From: CAZOEL01 sp964578835
GTDB taxonomy: Bacteria > Desulfobacterota > Syntrophobacteria > Syntrophobacterales > Syntrophobacteraceae
Length of the DNA stretch: 64,000 bases
Assembly: GCA_964578835.1 (NCBI GenBank)
Contig: CAZOEL010000020.1
Span: 1-64,000 of the forward strand
Reading direction: 5' to 3'
Shown here one piece after another: positions 7,375 through 14,366 of this stretch. Below the pieces are notes generated by a model. That model saw nothing but the letters and a program-made list of their open reading frames with translations. It was not told the origin of the DNA and ran no database searches. Made by a program: the position numbers and the translations under genes. Each line of letters begins with the position of its first letter. Position 1 is the stretch's first letter.

Positions 7375-9524
7375 AGCCGGCTTCCCACCCTGTTTCCCTC
7401 GAAGATCGCCATGTGGATTCCTCTGGGCGCAACGCAATCGCCGATTCGATGGATCTCTTTCACCTTCCCCTTGAGCTTGAAATAAAGATCGTCTTCGGGG
7501 ACATTCCCCATGTCGAGGATGATGTTGTCATAGCCTTCGAACCGAAGAATCTCGTTCGTGTAGATGTCCCGCCCCTCGACGACGTCCCCTGAGATGCGAT
7601 CGATGCGAACATCCGGCAAAAAGGTTACGCCCTTCTGGAGAAGCCTCTGGCGGGTAAGATAGAGGTCGCCAAGAGGGGCAAGCTCCATGCCGATGAAAAG
7701 ATCGCTTGTCGTCATGGTCACGCTCTTGCCCTGCTCGGCGAAAAGCTCCACCGTAGCCGTTGCGTGATGGCCACCGTTTTCGTCGATAAAGAGAATCTTT
7801 TGCCCAAGGGGGTATAGCCCAGACAACGCCTCCGGAACGCTCAGAACCCGGGGCGGTCCGTACTCTCCGGGAACCGGTCTGACGACGGGTTTCGATCCCG
7901 TAGCGATAATAACCGCATCGGGAGCGAGCTCGAGAATGAGCTCGGGAGTCGCTTCAACGCCGGCAATCACCCGCACTCCGGCTTTCTCCAAAGATCGCGA
8001 CAGATGGTTGATGATTCCTCCCATGGACTGACGACCCGGACGCAGAGAAATCAGGCGAACCTGCCCGCCTGGCGATTCATCCTTTTCGTAAAGGACGACC
8101 TCATGGCCTCTTTCTTTTGCGACTCGCGCGGCCTCCATCCCGGCGGGACCTGCGCCCACCACTACAATCTTTTTATGCAATAGCGCAGAAGCCGCCTTTT
8201 CGCTCTCCCCCTTTTCGCTCTCTCCAAAAGAAGCGTTTCTTTGTCCCCTCTCCCTCAGGGAGAGGGTTAGGGTGAGGGGAAATCCTCTTTTTGATCCTCC
8301 CTCACCCCGACCCTCTCCCTGAGGGAGAGGGGGAAGCGCACTCGGCCTGGGTGATTTCTGCGATATTGTGTTTTCATTAAAACCGGTGATTGGGGAAATC
8401 TCTTTGGCTGCGTGCTCGTATTCATAGCCCACTTCTGCGTTGAGAGTGCAGCCGAGCTTCTTCGCCTGGCTGACTCGGCCGTTGCATCCCATGTTGTCCT
8501 TTACACAGAAGCGAATGCTCTCCGGATTCCCCTCGCGGGCTTTCTTCGGCGCATCGGGGTCACAGATCAAAACTCTAACGAATCCGACGGCGTCTGCCTG
8601 GTTGTTTTGCAGGACTTCCTCGGCCATGCCGGGAAATCCGACCTGATGACTGGCGAGAACGGGAATGCCGACTGCGCGTTTGATCTGCTCTGCGGGCTCG
8701 ACGGTGAATCCTATGGGAGTGTGCATGGAGGCCGGAATGAGGTGCAGGTTGTAGTATGTGCCGACGGCGGTATTGATGAAATCGCAATGGCCGGTTTTCT
8801 CGAAGCTTGCTGCAAACTGCAGGGAATCCTCAACCGATATTCCGCCCCAGAACTTTTCGTCCACGCAGAGTCGAACGCCGACCGTGAAATCGTTCCCTAC
8901 AGCCTTTCTCACCGCAGCGAGCGCTTCCAGCGGAAAACGCATCCGGTTTTCCATGCTCCCGCCGTACCCGTCTTCACGGGCATTGCTGATGGGAGAAAGG
9001 AATTGCCTGAGCAGCGACTCGGGCCCCATATCGATTTCGAGTCCGTCGAATCCCCCGTCTCTTGCAAAGACGGCGGCTTGGGCAAAAGCTCTGCAGGCTT
9101 CTTCGATGTCTTCGATTTCCATCGGCTTGGCCGTCTCGCCAAAGGCAATATCCGCCACGGCGGAAGGTCCCCAGACGGCCTGACGTGATATGGCCCCGCT
9201 GCTTTGAAAGCCATGATGGCGCAGGTGCGCAAAAACGGGAGCTCCATGAGCATGCAAAGAATCGGTGAGGAGGCGATAGTCTTTCACAGCTTGGGGCTCA
9301 TAGGCTTTGATCAGAGTCTCCCAGGGCTGATCGTTCGGGTGAATCGAAAGCTCGCCCACGATGATGAGCCCGCAACCTCCCTCGGCTCTGCGCCGGTAAT
9401 ACGCGATGAGGCGATCGGTCAACCGTCCCCGCAAGCCGAAGTTGGTCCTGTGCGCGAGAAAGCATACTCGATTTTCTAGTGTGATTCTTCTCAGTTGGAG
9501 AGGACTGAACAGGCGCTCGAACAT
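7371..9524 (-). CDS. Mycofactocin-system FadH/OYE-family oxidoreductase (first copy, with in-frame repeat insertion)
   Basis: 717 residues, about 65 longer than its downstream paralogue. It has the same FMN barrel (MFERLFSPLQLRRITLENRV), Fe-S region and FAD/NAD domain (KIVVVGAGPAGMEAARVA). Two oddities are visible. First, the linker between the barrel and the FAD domain (about residues 375-448) carries an in-frame palindromic repeat, read as PLPQGEGRGEG and PLTLTLSLRERGQ. Second, the Fe-S site reads CVKDNMGC where the paralogue has CIACNQGC, so the second cysteine is Asp343. The gene starts 4 bases after the mftC stop. It may use a modified or three-cysteine cluster, or have lost it. FMN and FAD domains look intact. 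Confidence 0.86.
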   Translation of the reverse strand: MFERLFSPLQLRRITLENRVCFLAHRTNFGLRGRLTDRLIAYYRRRAEGGCGLIIVGELSIHPNDQPWETLIKAYEPQAVKDYRLLTDSLHAHGAPVFAHLRHHGFQSSGAISRQAVWGPSAVADIAFGETAKPMEIEDIEEACRAFAQAAVFARDGGFDGLEIDMGPESLLRQFLSPISNAREDGYGGSMENRMRFPLEALAAVRKAVGNDFTVGVRLCVDEKFWGGISVEDSLQFAASFEKTGHCDFINTAVGTYYNLHLIPASMHTPIGFTVEPAEQIKRAVGIPVLASHQVGFPGMAEEVLQNNQADAVGFVRVLICDPDAPKKAREGNPESIRFCVKDNMGCNGRVSQAKKLGCTLNAEVGYEYEHAAKEISPITGFNENTISQKSPRPSALPPLPQGEGRGEGGSKRGFPLTLTLSLRERGQRNASFGESEKGESEKAASALLHKKIVVVGAGPAGMEAARVAKERGHEVVLYEKDESPGGQVRLISLRPGRQSMGGIINHLSRSLEKAGVRVIAGVEATPELILELAPDAVIIATGSKPVVRPVPGEYGPPRVLSVPEALSGLYPLGQKILFIDENGGHHATATVELFAEQGKSVTMTTSDLFIGMELAPLGDLYLTRQRLLQKGVTFLPDVRIDRISGDVVEGRDIYTNEILRFEGYDNIILDMGNVPEDDLYFKLKGKVKEIHRIGDCVAPRGIHMAIFEGNRVGSRL
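8244..8333. repeat. Palindromic GAGAGGG-type repeat inside a coding region
   Basis: About 90 bases of inverted repeat: CCTCTCCCTCAGGGAGAGG, then GGTGAGGGG, a short centre, CCCTCACCCCGACC and CCTCTCCCTGAGGGAGAGG. Each arm is itself a short palindrome and the two arms are inverted copies of each other. It sits in frame in the linker of the first OYE gene. A second, diverged copy lies at 12682-12799, so this is a dispersed element and not part of the enzyme. Confidence 0.85.
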
Positions 9525-9528
9525 CTTC

Positions 9529-10539
9529 TCAGACCTGCCTCCAGTCGCCCAGGCATTCGGGGTCGGGCATCTCTATGTCCTGATAGGTATGGAAGGCAAC
9601 GGCGGGACACCCTCCACGGCACGACTCGAAGCGTGAGCAGCGCGTACAGGACTGAATGTCGAGATTGCGAAGACGGTGAAACGGCGCCGCGTTCGCCCAC
9701 ATTTCAGATAGCGTCGCATCCCTCGCGTTTCCCGCCAGAAAGGGCGGCTCCTGCAGGAAGGCGCACGGATAGACATTCCCTTCCGGGGATATGCAACAGG
9801 TCATCTTGGCCGCGCCGCACATATCCAGGCCCTTGCGCCGGCGCTTTTCCGAAGTGAGGCAGAAAAAAGAATCCCCGGTGCGCACCTGATCGTTGCTCTC
9901 AAGCCATTGGGCAAAAGACTCCAGCTGCTCCATGTCGGGCCCGAGCCATTCTTTGCTTTGCTTGCCTCGTCCGGAGGGGCGAAAACGGGACACTCTGAGC
10001 GTCGCGCCGTACGATTTAGCCAGGGCGCGCATCGTTTCGAGCTGCGGATAATTTCTCCGGGTCAACACCATATTGATGCTGAAAGGAACCCTGGCTTCAG
10101 ACAAGGTTTCAATGCCCCGAATCACTCTCTTATAGACGCCCCGGCCTCTAATCCCATCGTTGACTTCTTCGGTCGCGCCATCGAGGCTCACCTGAAGGTA
10201 AAGCATTTTGAGCTCCGAAAGCTTCTTTGCAAGGGAGCGGTCTATGAGCGTACCATTTGTGCTGACGCAGGTGACCACGCCCCGGCCGTGGGCATGGGCG
10301 AGGAGATCGAAAAAATCCTCACGCATGAAAGGCTCGCCGCCTCCGATATTCACCTGGAACACCTTGATGGCCGCAAGGTGATCGATCAATTGCAGGCACT
10401 CTTGCCTGGTCAGCTCCCCTTCCGACGCCTTCTTCGCATCCGAGAGGCAATGCGCGCAGGCGAGATTGCACTCGAGCGTGATCTCCCATGTCACATTGAC
10501 CGGAGCCCGCAAACCCTTTCTCGCCAGTTCAGCACTCAA
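9529..10539 (-). CDS. mftC: MftC, mycofactocin radical SAM maturase
   Basis: Radical SAM enzyme that oxidatively decarboxylates the C-terminal Tyr of MftA and then cross-links Val and Tyr. The SAM cluster motif is CNLACAHC (CX3CX2C) near the N-terminus, followed by the GGGEPF motif. The C-terminal SPASM region has CCISPEGNVYPC and CTRCSRFESCRGGCPA for auxiliary clusters. The reading frame can extend to 10581, but that overlaps mftB by 53 bases. A TTG at 10539 has AGAAGGGGG six bases upstream and gives 336 residues, so I prefer it. It lies directly after mftB and before the OYE genes, which together with the MftA core excludes a PqqE or sulfatase-maturase reading. Confidence 0.92.
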   Translation of the reverse strand: MSAELARKGLRAPVNVTWEITLECNLACAHCLSDAKKASEGELTRQECLQLIDHLAAIKVFQVNIGGGEPFMREDFFDLLAHAHGRGVVTCVSTNGTLIDRSLAKKLSELKMLYLQVSLDGATEEVNDGIRGRGVYKRVIRGIETLSEARVPFSINMVLTRRNYPQLETMRALAKSYGATLRVSRFRPSGRGKQSKEWLGPDMEQLESFAQWLESNDQVRTGDSFFCLTSEKRRRKGLDMCGAAKMTCCISPEGNVYPCAFLQEPPFLAGNARDATLSEMWANAAPFHRLRNLDIQSCTRCSRFESCRGGCPAVAFHTYQDIEMPDPECLGDWRQV

Positions 10540-10801
10540 GGATAACCCCCTTCTGAGCCAGCGCTTCGAGACTCTTTTCAACTTGCTGCAATCGATCCCC
10601 GATTTCCGGCAAATGGCGGCCTTGCTTTTTCATCCAACTATCCATCGTGTGGAGCCCACTGAAAAAAGCGGAGCCAAGCAATTCACCGCAGGAAAGAAAA
10701 TAGAGACGTGGGCCGCTCATCGTGTAAAAGAGCAATCCAAAGTCCTCTTCTCTCACCTGGGAGCCCGGAGCCAACCGATATCTTTTGTTTTCTGTTTCCA
10801 T
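10529..10801 (-). CDS. mftB: MftB, mycofactocin precursor-recognition chaperone
   Basis: Small RiPP recognition element (PqqD-like fold) that binds the MftA leader and delivers it to MftC. About 90 residues from the ATG at 10801 (METENKRYRLAPGSQVRE), with the family pattern VREEDFGLLFYTMSG followed by LYFLS and a C-terminal helix ending KGVILEC. A TTG four codons upstream is an alternative start; neither has a strong ribosome site. The stop overlaps the likely mftC start. It is separated from mftA by a ~180-base palindromic element, which may reduce its expression relative to the precursor. Confidence 0.88.
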   Translation of the reverse strand: METENKRYRLAPGSQVREEDFGLLFYTMSGPRLYFLSCGELLGSAFFSGLHTMDSWMKKQGRHLPEIGDRLQQVEKSLEALAQKGVILEC

Positions 10802-10893
10802 CTCTCGACTCAAAAGAAAAGGGATTGGAACTATGTGGGCGCCAAAGGCAATGGCCTCACGAACGTCCCAACCCCTTAATGCGACGGCGACTT

Positions 10894-11071
10894 GCTAAGT
10901 ACCTGACCAAAAGTCTCTTAACATTTCTTACAGACATAGCAATACCGTCATTCCGGCAGTCTTTAAGCCGGAATCCAGTATTTGCGCTGGGCTGGATTCC
11001 GGCTTAAAGACTGCCGGAATGACGAATCGATGTTCCAAAATGTTAAAAAACTTCTGTATAGGTACTTAGTA
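10894..11071. repeat. MITE-like inverted repeat between mftA and mftB
   Basis: About 178 bases whose two halves are inverted copies. The ends read CTAAGTACCT and AGGTACTTAG, the sub-terminal parts pair imperfectly (CTTAACATT with AATGTTAAAA), and the centre is a long near-perfect hairpin built on GTCATTCCGGCAGTC and GACTGCCGGAATGAC with CCGGAATCCAG/CTGGATTCCGG inside. There is no reading frame in it. The right end overlaps the mftA stop codon. It looks like a non-autonomous mobile element that now also forms a large hairpin in the mycofactocin transcript. Confidence 0.85.
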
Positions 11072-11188
11072 GACGCCGCAGATTCCGTCAATCGCCATTT
11101 CTTCGATCTTGATTTCCTCGATTGCAAACACGGCTTCTTCTTCGTTTGCAACCGTAGCCTTCATCAGTTCATTTCCTTTGTTTTCCAT
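11066..11188 (-). CDS. mftA: MftA, mycofactocin precursor peptide
   Basis: Precursor of the redox cofactor mycofactocin. The 40-residue frame starts MENKGNELMK and ends IEEMAIDGICGVY, matching the diagnostic MftA C-terminus IDGMCGVY except for Ile in place of Met. The final Val-Tyr pair, which MftC converts into the lactam core, is intact. Two starts are possible: the ATG at 11188, with AGGAGA about 12 bases upstream, and an ATG at 11164 (32 residues, MKATVANEEE) with AAAGGAA at a better 8-base spacing. The leader is acidic (EEE, EEIKIEE), as expected for MftB binding. It lies between the alcohol dehydrogenase gene and mftB. Confidence 0.92.
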   Translation of the reverse strand: MENKGNELMKATVANEEEAVFAIEEIKIEEMAIDGICGVY

Positions 11189-11314
11189 TGTCTTACATCT
11201 TCTCCTGTTGATCTTTGACTCATGAGCTCCATGCGAGCCGTGAGGTTTTTCCCCGCAAGGCGCTTCGCCTCCACACAACGGCGAAAACCCGGCAAGGGCG
11301 CTTTCACTTCGATC

Positions 11315-12457
11315 TCAATCAAAAGCGCAAACCCACCGACCCTGTATCTGCCGCTTGTACATGGCGTCAGCCACGTCGTTTATCTGCTCGAGCTTGAACT
11401 TGTTGGTGACAAGCTTGTCGAGCTTGAGGTCTTCCTTCATCGCCATGTTCACTATCCGGGGAATGTCGAGGTGCGTTGAGATGGAGCCGTAGAGATTGCC
11501 CATGATCGCCTTTTGGTGCAGCGGCAAAAGCATGAGCGGGATATTGGTCGTCTGGTCGTGAGGCGTTATCCCCGGAACGATGACTTTGCCGCCGATAGTG
11601 GTAGACCACCAGGCCTGAATGATCGCTCCCGGATCTCCAATGGCTTCGAAGGCGAAATCGACGCCGCCCCCCATGATGTTCCCGTCCGGCATCTTAACGC
11701 CGCCCGTGAGCAGTTGAATCGTCGGAACGGGGTCTTCCTTGGAATTGTCGATGAAGTGCGTCGCACCGAACTCCTTGGCAAGCCCTTCTTTGCTCCCTTC
11801 CAGATCGATTGCGAAGATCGGGTTCGCATGCTGCATCGCACAGGCGCGAAGGATGTTGAGCCCCACGCCTCCGAGCCCCCAGATCGCAACGGAATCGCCC
11901 GGCTGAACCTTTGCCGTATTCGTCACCGTTCCCCAGCCGGTGGGAACGCAACAGCCCATGAGCGCGGCGTATTCCAGCGGGAACTCCTTCGGCATGGGAA
12001 TCACCCCGTCTTCGGGCACGACCGAATAAGTAGAAAAACAGGAGACGAAATTGCCGTGGCGCACCATTTCCCCGTTCTTGTCTTTATATCTCGATGTGCC
12101 GTCAAGGAGCATGCCTTCCAGGAAATTGCCGAAATTTCCGCTGCAGATGTTCCCCATTCCACGGAGACACTGAGGGCACTTACCGCAAGGAATCATCCAG
12201 GTGACGCCGACATGGTCGCCTTTCTTCACCTTCGTGACTCCAGGTCCCACATCTTCAACCACGCCCGCCCCTTCGTGACCGGCAACGAGCGGGAGCATGA
12301 TGGGAATCTCCCCCAACTGCAGGTGAAGGTCTGAATGACAGTACCCGGTATAAGCGTATCGGATGAGCACCTCTCTTTCCTTCGGAGGCTCGAGCTCCAG
12401 TTCTTCAATGGTGTAAGGCTTGTTCGGCTCTCTCAAGACTGCTGCTGTAACCTTCAT
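11315..12457 (-). CDS. NDMA-dependent-type zinc alcohol dehydrogenase linked to mycofactocin
   Basis: 380-residue medium-chain dehydrogenase. Catalytic zinc ligands lie in GYCHSDLH, GHEGAG and CCVPTGWG. The structural zinc site is CGKCPQCLRGMGNIC, and the NAD motif is GLGGVGL. The sequence and the neighbouring mftA agree with the family of nicotinoprotein alcohol dehydrogenases that hold NAD(H) tightly and need mycofactocin, or the dye NDMA in vitro, to be re-oxidised. The ATG at 12457 follows AAGGAGGG and opens the conserved N-terminus MKVTAAVLREP; upstream in-frame codons run into a repeat. The alcohol substrate cannot be told from sequence. Its stop is about 125 bases before mftA, probably in the same transcript. 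Confidence 0.88.
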   Translation of the reverse strand: MKVTAAVLREPNKPYTIEELELEPPKEREVLIRYAYTGYCHSDLHLQLGEIPIMLPLVAGHEGAGVVEDVGPGVTKVKKGDHVGVTWMIPCGKCPQCLRGMGNICSGNFGNFLEGMLLDGTSRYKDKNGEMVRHGNFVSCFSTYSVVPEDGVIPMPKEFPLEYAALMGCCVPTGWGTVTNTAKVQPGDSVAIWGLGGVGLNILRACAMQHANPIFAIDLEGSKEGLAKEFGATHFIDNSKEDPVPTIQLLTGGVKMPDGNIMGGGVDFAFEAIGDPGAIIQAWWSTTIGGKVIVPGITPHDQTTNIPLMLLPLHQKAIMGNLYGSISTHLDIPRIVNMAMKEDLKLDKLVTNKFKLEQINDVADAMYKRQIQGRWVCAFD

Positions 12458-12495
12458 CAAACCCTCCTTCTCCTGCAAACGGGTAATGGGTAACA

Positions 12496-12630
12496 AATCA
12501 TTTGTTGGCGCGCATAAGGGTCGGGGTGTCCCGTTCGCCCTGAGGTATCGAAGGGCGAACATCCCCGATCATGCTGAGGTATCGAAGCACGATCGGGTGG
12601 CCCAACCCTTATGCGCGCCAACAATCATTT
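12496..12630. repeat. MITE-like element with perfect 20-base terminal inverted repeats
   Basis: TTGTTGGCGCGCATAAGGGT at 12502-12521 is exactly inverted at 12605-12624. Between them lie two hairpins that both contain TGAGGTATCGAAG (GTTCGCCC...GGGCGAAC and GATCATGCT...AGCACGATC). AATCATTT is present at both outer edges (12496-12503 and 12623-12630), compatible with a target-site duplication. It contains no reading frame and lies just upstream of the alcohol dehydrogenase start, so it may have displaced or supplied promoter sequence. Confidence 0.85.
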
Positions 12631-12642
12631 TGCGCGCCGAGG

Positions 12643-12837
12643 CTAGTGGACCGTCAGCTTTGAATTTTCCAGTTGCGGTTTTTCCCTCTCCCTTGAGGGA
12701 AAGGAGAGGGTGAGGGGAGATACTCTTTAAAAAGAATACTTGCCTCAATTTCTAAAGAATACTCCCTCACCCCGACCCTCTCCCTGAGGGAGAGGGGGCC
12801 CGCTTCCACCGGAATAAACGATGTTGACGGTCCCTAG
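12643..12837. repeat. Second copy of the GAGAGGG palindrome nested in a CTAGTGGACCGTCA inverted repeat
   Basis: The inner part (12682-12799) repeats the CCTCTCCCT/AGGGAGAGG and CCCTCACCCCGACC arms found inside the first OYE gene, with a different centre. The outer edges, CTAGTGGACCGTCA and TGACGGTCCCTAG, are near-perfect inverted copies, so the whole looks like a separate or composite MITE-like element. No coding capacity. Confidence 0.75.
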
Positions 12838-13082
12838 TGGGCGGTCAACCACTGATTTCCGAGCGGCTATTCTACAGATTGGCGCTTTGTCGCATTCCTT
12901 CTGTCAGGAGGCGCTCCATGCGAAAATGCTCTCCATGCAGATCCACTGCCCTTCGGACAAGCAGCGACAGCATCGAAGCTAATCCTTCGGGCTCTTTCTG
13001 ATAACCGCACCTCGTTTTGATGGCGATTCTTATACCACGATAAATGGCGAAGTGTCTATCGGTAGGCGAGTCTTCAATGTCT
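12838..13082. other. Intergenic stretch with no gene seen
   Basis: Between the repeat cluster and the end of the CcdA-like gene. I see no reading frame with a plausible start, no clear terminator and no further repeat. Together with the adjacent repeats, the gene-free interval spans 12458-13082. Confidence 0.6.
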
Positions 13083-14012
13083 CTATCTCATAATCAGCAG
13101 GTCCGGCATGAAGAGCAGAACGATTCCAAGGCCGATCATCACAAGTCCTCCAAAGACCTTGCAGTAAACCACATACCTGTTCGCAATGGCCGTATTGACT
13201 GCGAGCGCGGCAGAACCGAAGATGATCAAGTCGTCAAGCATGAAGAATAGATCGTAGAGCAGGATATAGGAATAATGCTCCAGCCGGCTCAAATTGCTGA
13301 TGGACAGGACATGGGTGAACACGGCGGGAATGGCGCAGGAGCATACGAACTCGATCGAATTGACTATGAACGCGAGCGCTACGATTGAAATCAGAGTCGT
13401 CAACGTGAGGGGCGATATCGCTATGCTTTTCATCCTGTCCATCGTCATTTTCTTCGACCGGTCGCCAACCACCTCACACGCCACGACGCCCTTATTCCTG
13501 ATCAAATGGACAAAGCCGGAAATGCCGATATACAGGGCCACAATGCCTATGACAATCGTCATGGGCCGGAAGAATCCGATAACGAGAAAGGCGTTGAGCC
13601 AGGCCGACATGAAGAGGAAATACAAAATGCCGGAGCTCAGCACAAAAGATCCCACGATGATCCAGATCCTTCTCTTGTCGTTAAGACTCGCCACGAGAGA
13701 AATGAGATAGACCAGAGCCCACATCGCGCAGGGATTGAACCCGTCAATCAGGCCCAGCAGAACAGCCAGCGTGGGAATGGAGTAATCGCCCACATCGATT
13801 TTGCCCAGAAAGGGAACATCGATCTTCGTCTGGTCTGAACCTGCGCTGTCAAGGCCGCTCTCGGAAACGCCGGCGAGAAGAGCCTCCTTTCCCAGATCTC
13901 CTGAAAGCTCAGCCGAAGCAGCGAAGACAAACCGCCCGCTTCCCGCAATAATGAAAAGAAGGATGATCAGGCAGATAGAGAATAAGGCATTGAGAGGTTT
14001 CAGAACGCGCAT
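13083..14012 (-). CDS. CcdA/DsbD-like membrane thiol-disulfide protein
   Basis: 309 residues: a signal-like first helix (residues 8-31), a short periplasmic stretch of about 50 residues, then about six transmembrane helices. The paired cysteines characteristic of the CcdA/DsbD transmembrane electron carrier appear as DGFNPCAMWAL and EFVCSCAIPAVF. Such proteins move reducing equivalents from cytoplasmic thioredoxin to periplasmic thiols, for cytochrome c maturation or copper-protein assembly. It lies downstream of the multicopper oxidase pair on the same strand, though a ~350-base gap with a repeat separates them. The extra Cys in CSC and the extended N-terminus are not typical of minimal CcdA. 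Confidence 0.75.
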   Translation of the reverse strand: MRVLKPLNALFSICLIILLFIIAGSGRFVFAASAELSGDLGKEALLAGVSESGLDSAGSDQTKIDVPFLGKIDVGDYSIPTLAVLLGLIDGFNPCAMWALVYLISLVASLNDKRRIWIIVGSFVLSSGILYFLFMSAWLNAFLVIGFFRPMTIVIGIVALYIGISGFVHLIRNKGVVACEVVGDRSKKMTMDRMKSIAISPLTLTTLISIVALAFIVNSIEFVCSCAIPAVFTHVLSISNLSRLEHYSYILLYDLFFMLDDLIIFGSAALAVNTAIANRYVVYCKVFGGLVMIGLGIVLLFMPDLLIMR

Positions 14013-14190
14013 GGATCACCGCTCTCCTTTCAATAGAACGCAGCAGGAACGTCATCGGATCATTGATCTCGCCAACCGGCCGAAAATGAAAGCGCAGAGG
14101 TATCGAATTGCACGTTTGATTCGACATGTCCATAGGATAATGGGCTCATTCAGGCGGGGGAAAGGCTGCAATTCATAGGGATGCCCCCCG

Positions 14191-14366
14191 CTACTCTATG
14201 CACACATCTCGTGAGCTATAGAGTAGCGCGGGATCTTACGGATCCGGACAGCGCGGGCAACTGGTCGCCCGCGCCCGAAGGGCGAGAGGAATAAGGCGAC
14301 CGGGCAGAGTCCCGGTCGAGCCTCTTGTGCTTCGCACCCGGGCAACCAGTTGCCCGGGCTGCCCCC
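14191..14366. repeat. Dispersed palindromic repeat, copy 1 (with internal insertion)
   Basis: Starts with the stem-loop CTACTCTAT...ATAGAGTAG (14191-14226) and continues GGATCCGGACAGCGCGGGCAA and a CCTAAACCGGCTGCT end that contains the stop of the multicopper oxidase gene. The same blocks in the same order occur at 40677-40783. This copy holds about 85 extra bases, including CGACCGGGCAGAGTCCCGGTCG, between GGGCAACTGGTCGCCCG and the terminal block. No coding capacity. Confidence 0.8.

Noticed and set aside
8244..8333. PLTLTLSLRERGQ as a functional peptide motif of the OYE enzyme
   Set aside because: It is the translation of a dispersed palindrome that also occurs in noncoding DNA at 12682-12799.
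9529..10539. PQQ (PqqE) or sulfatase-maturase identity for the radical SAM protein
   Set aside because: The adjacent precursor ends IDGICGVY and the order A-B-C is that of mycofactocin. No pqqC or sulfatase gene is near.
10894..11071. Insertion sequence with transposase
   Set aside because: Inverted repeats are clear but there is no frame long enough for a transposase, so it is called MITE-like.
12496..12837. CRISPR-like array
   Set aside because: The repeats are inverted, not direct with regular spacers, and there are no cas genes.
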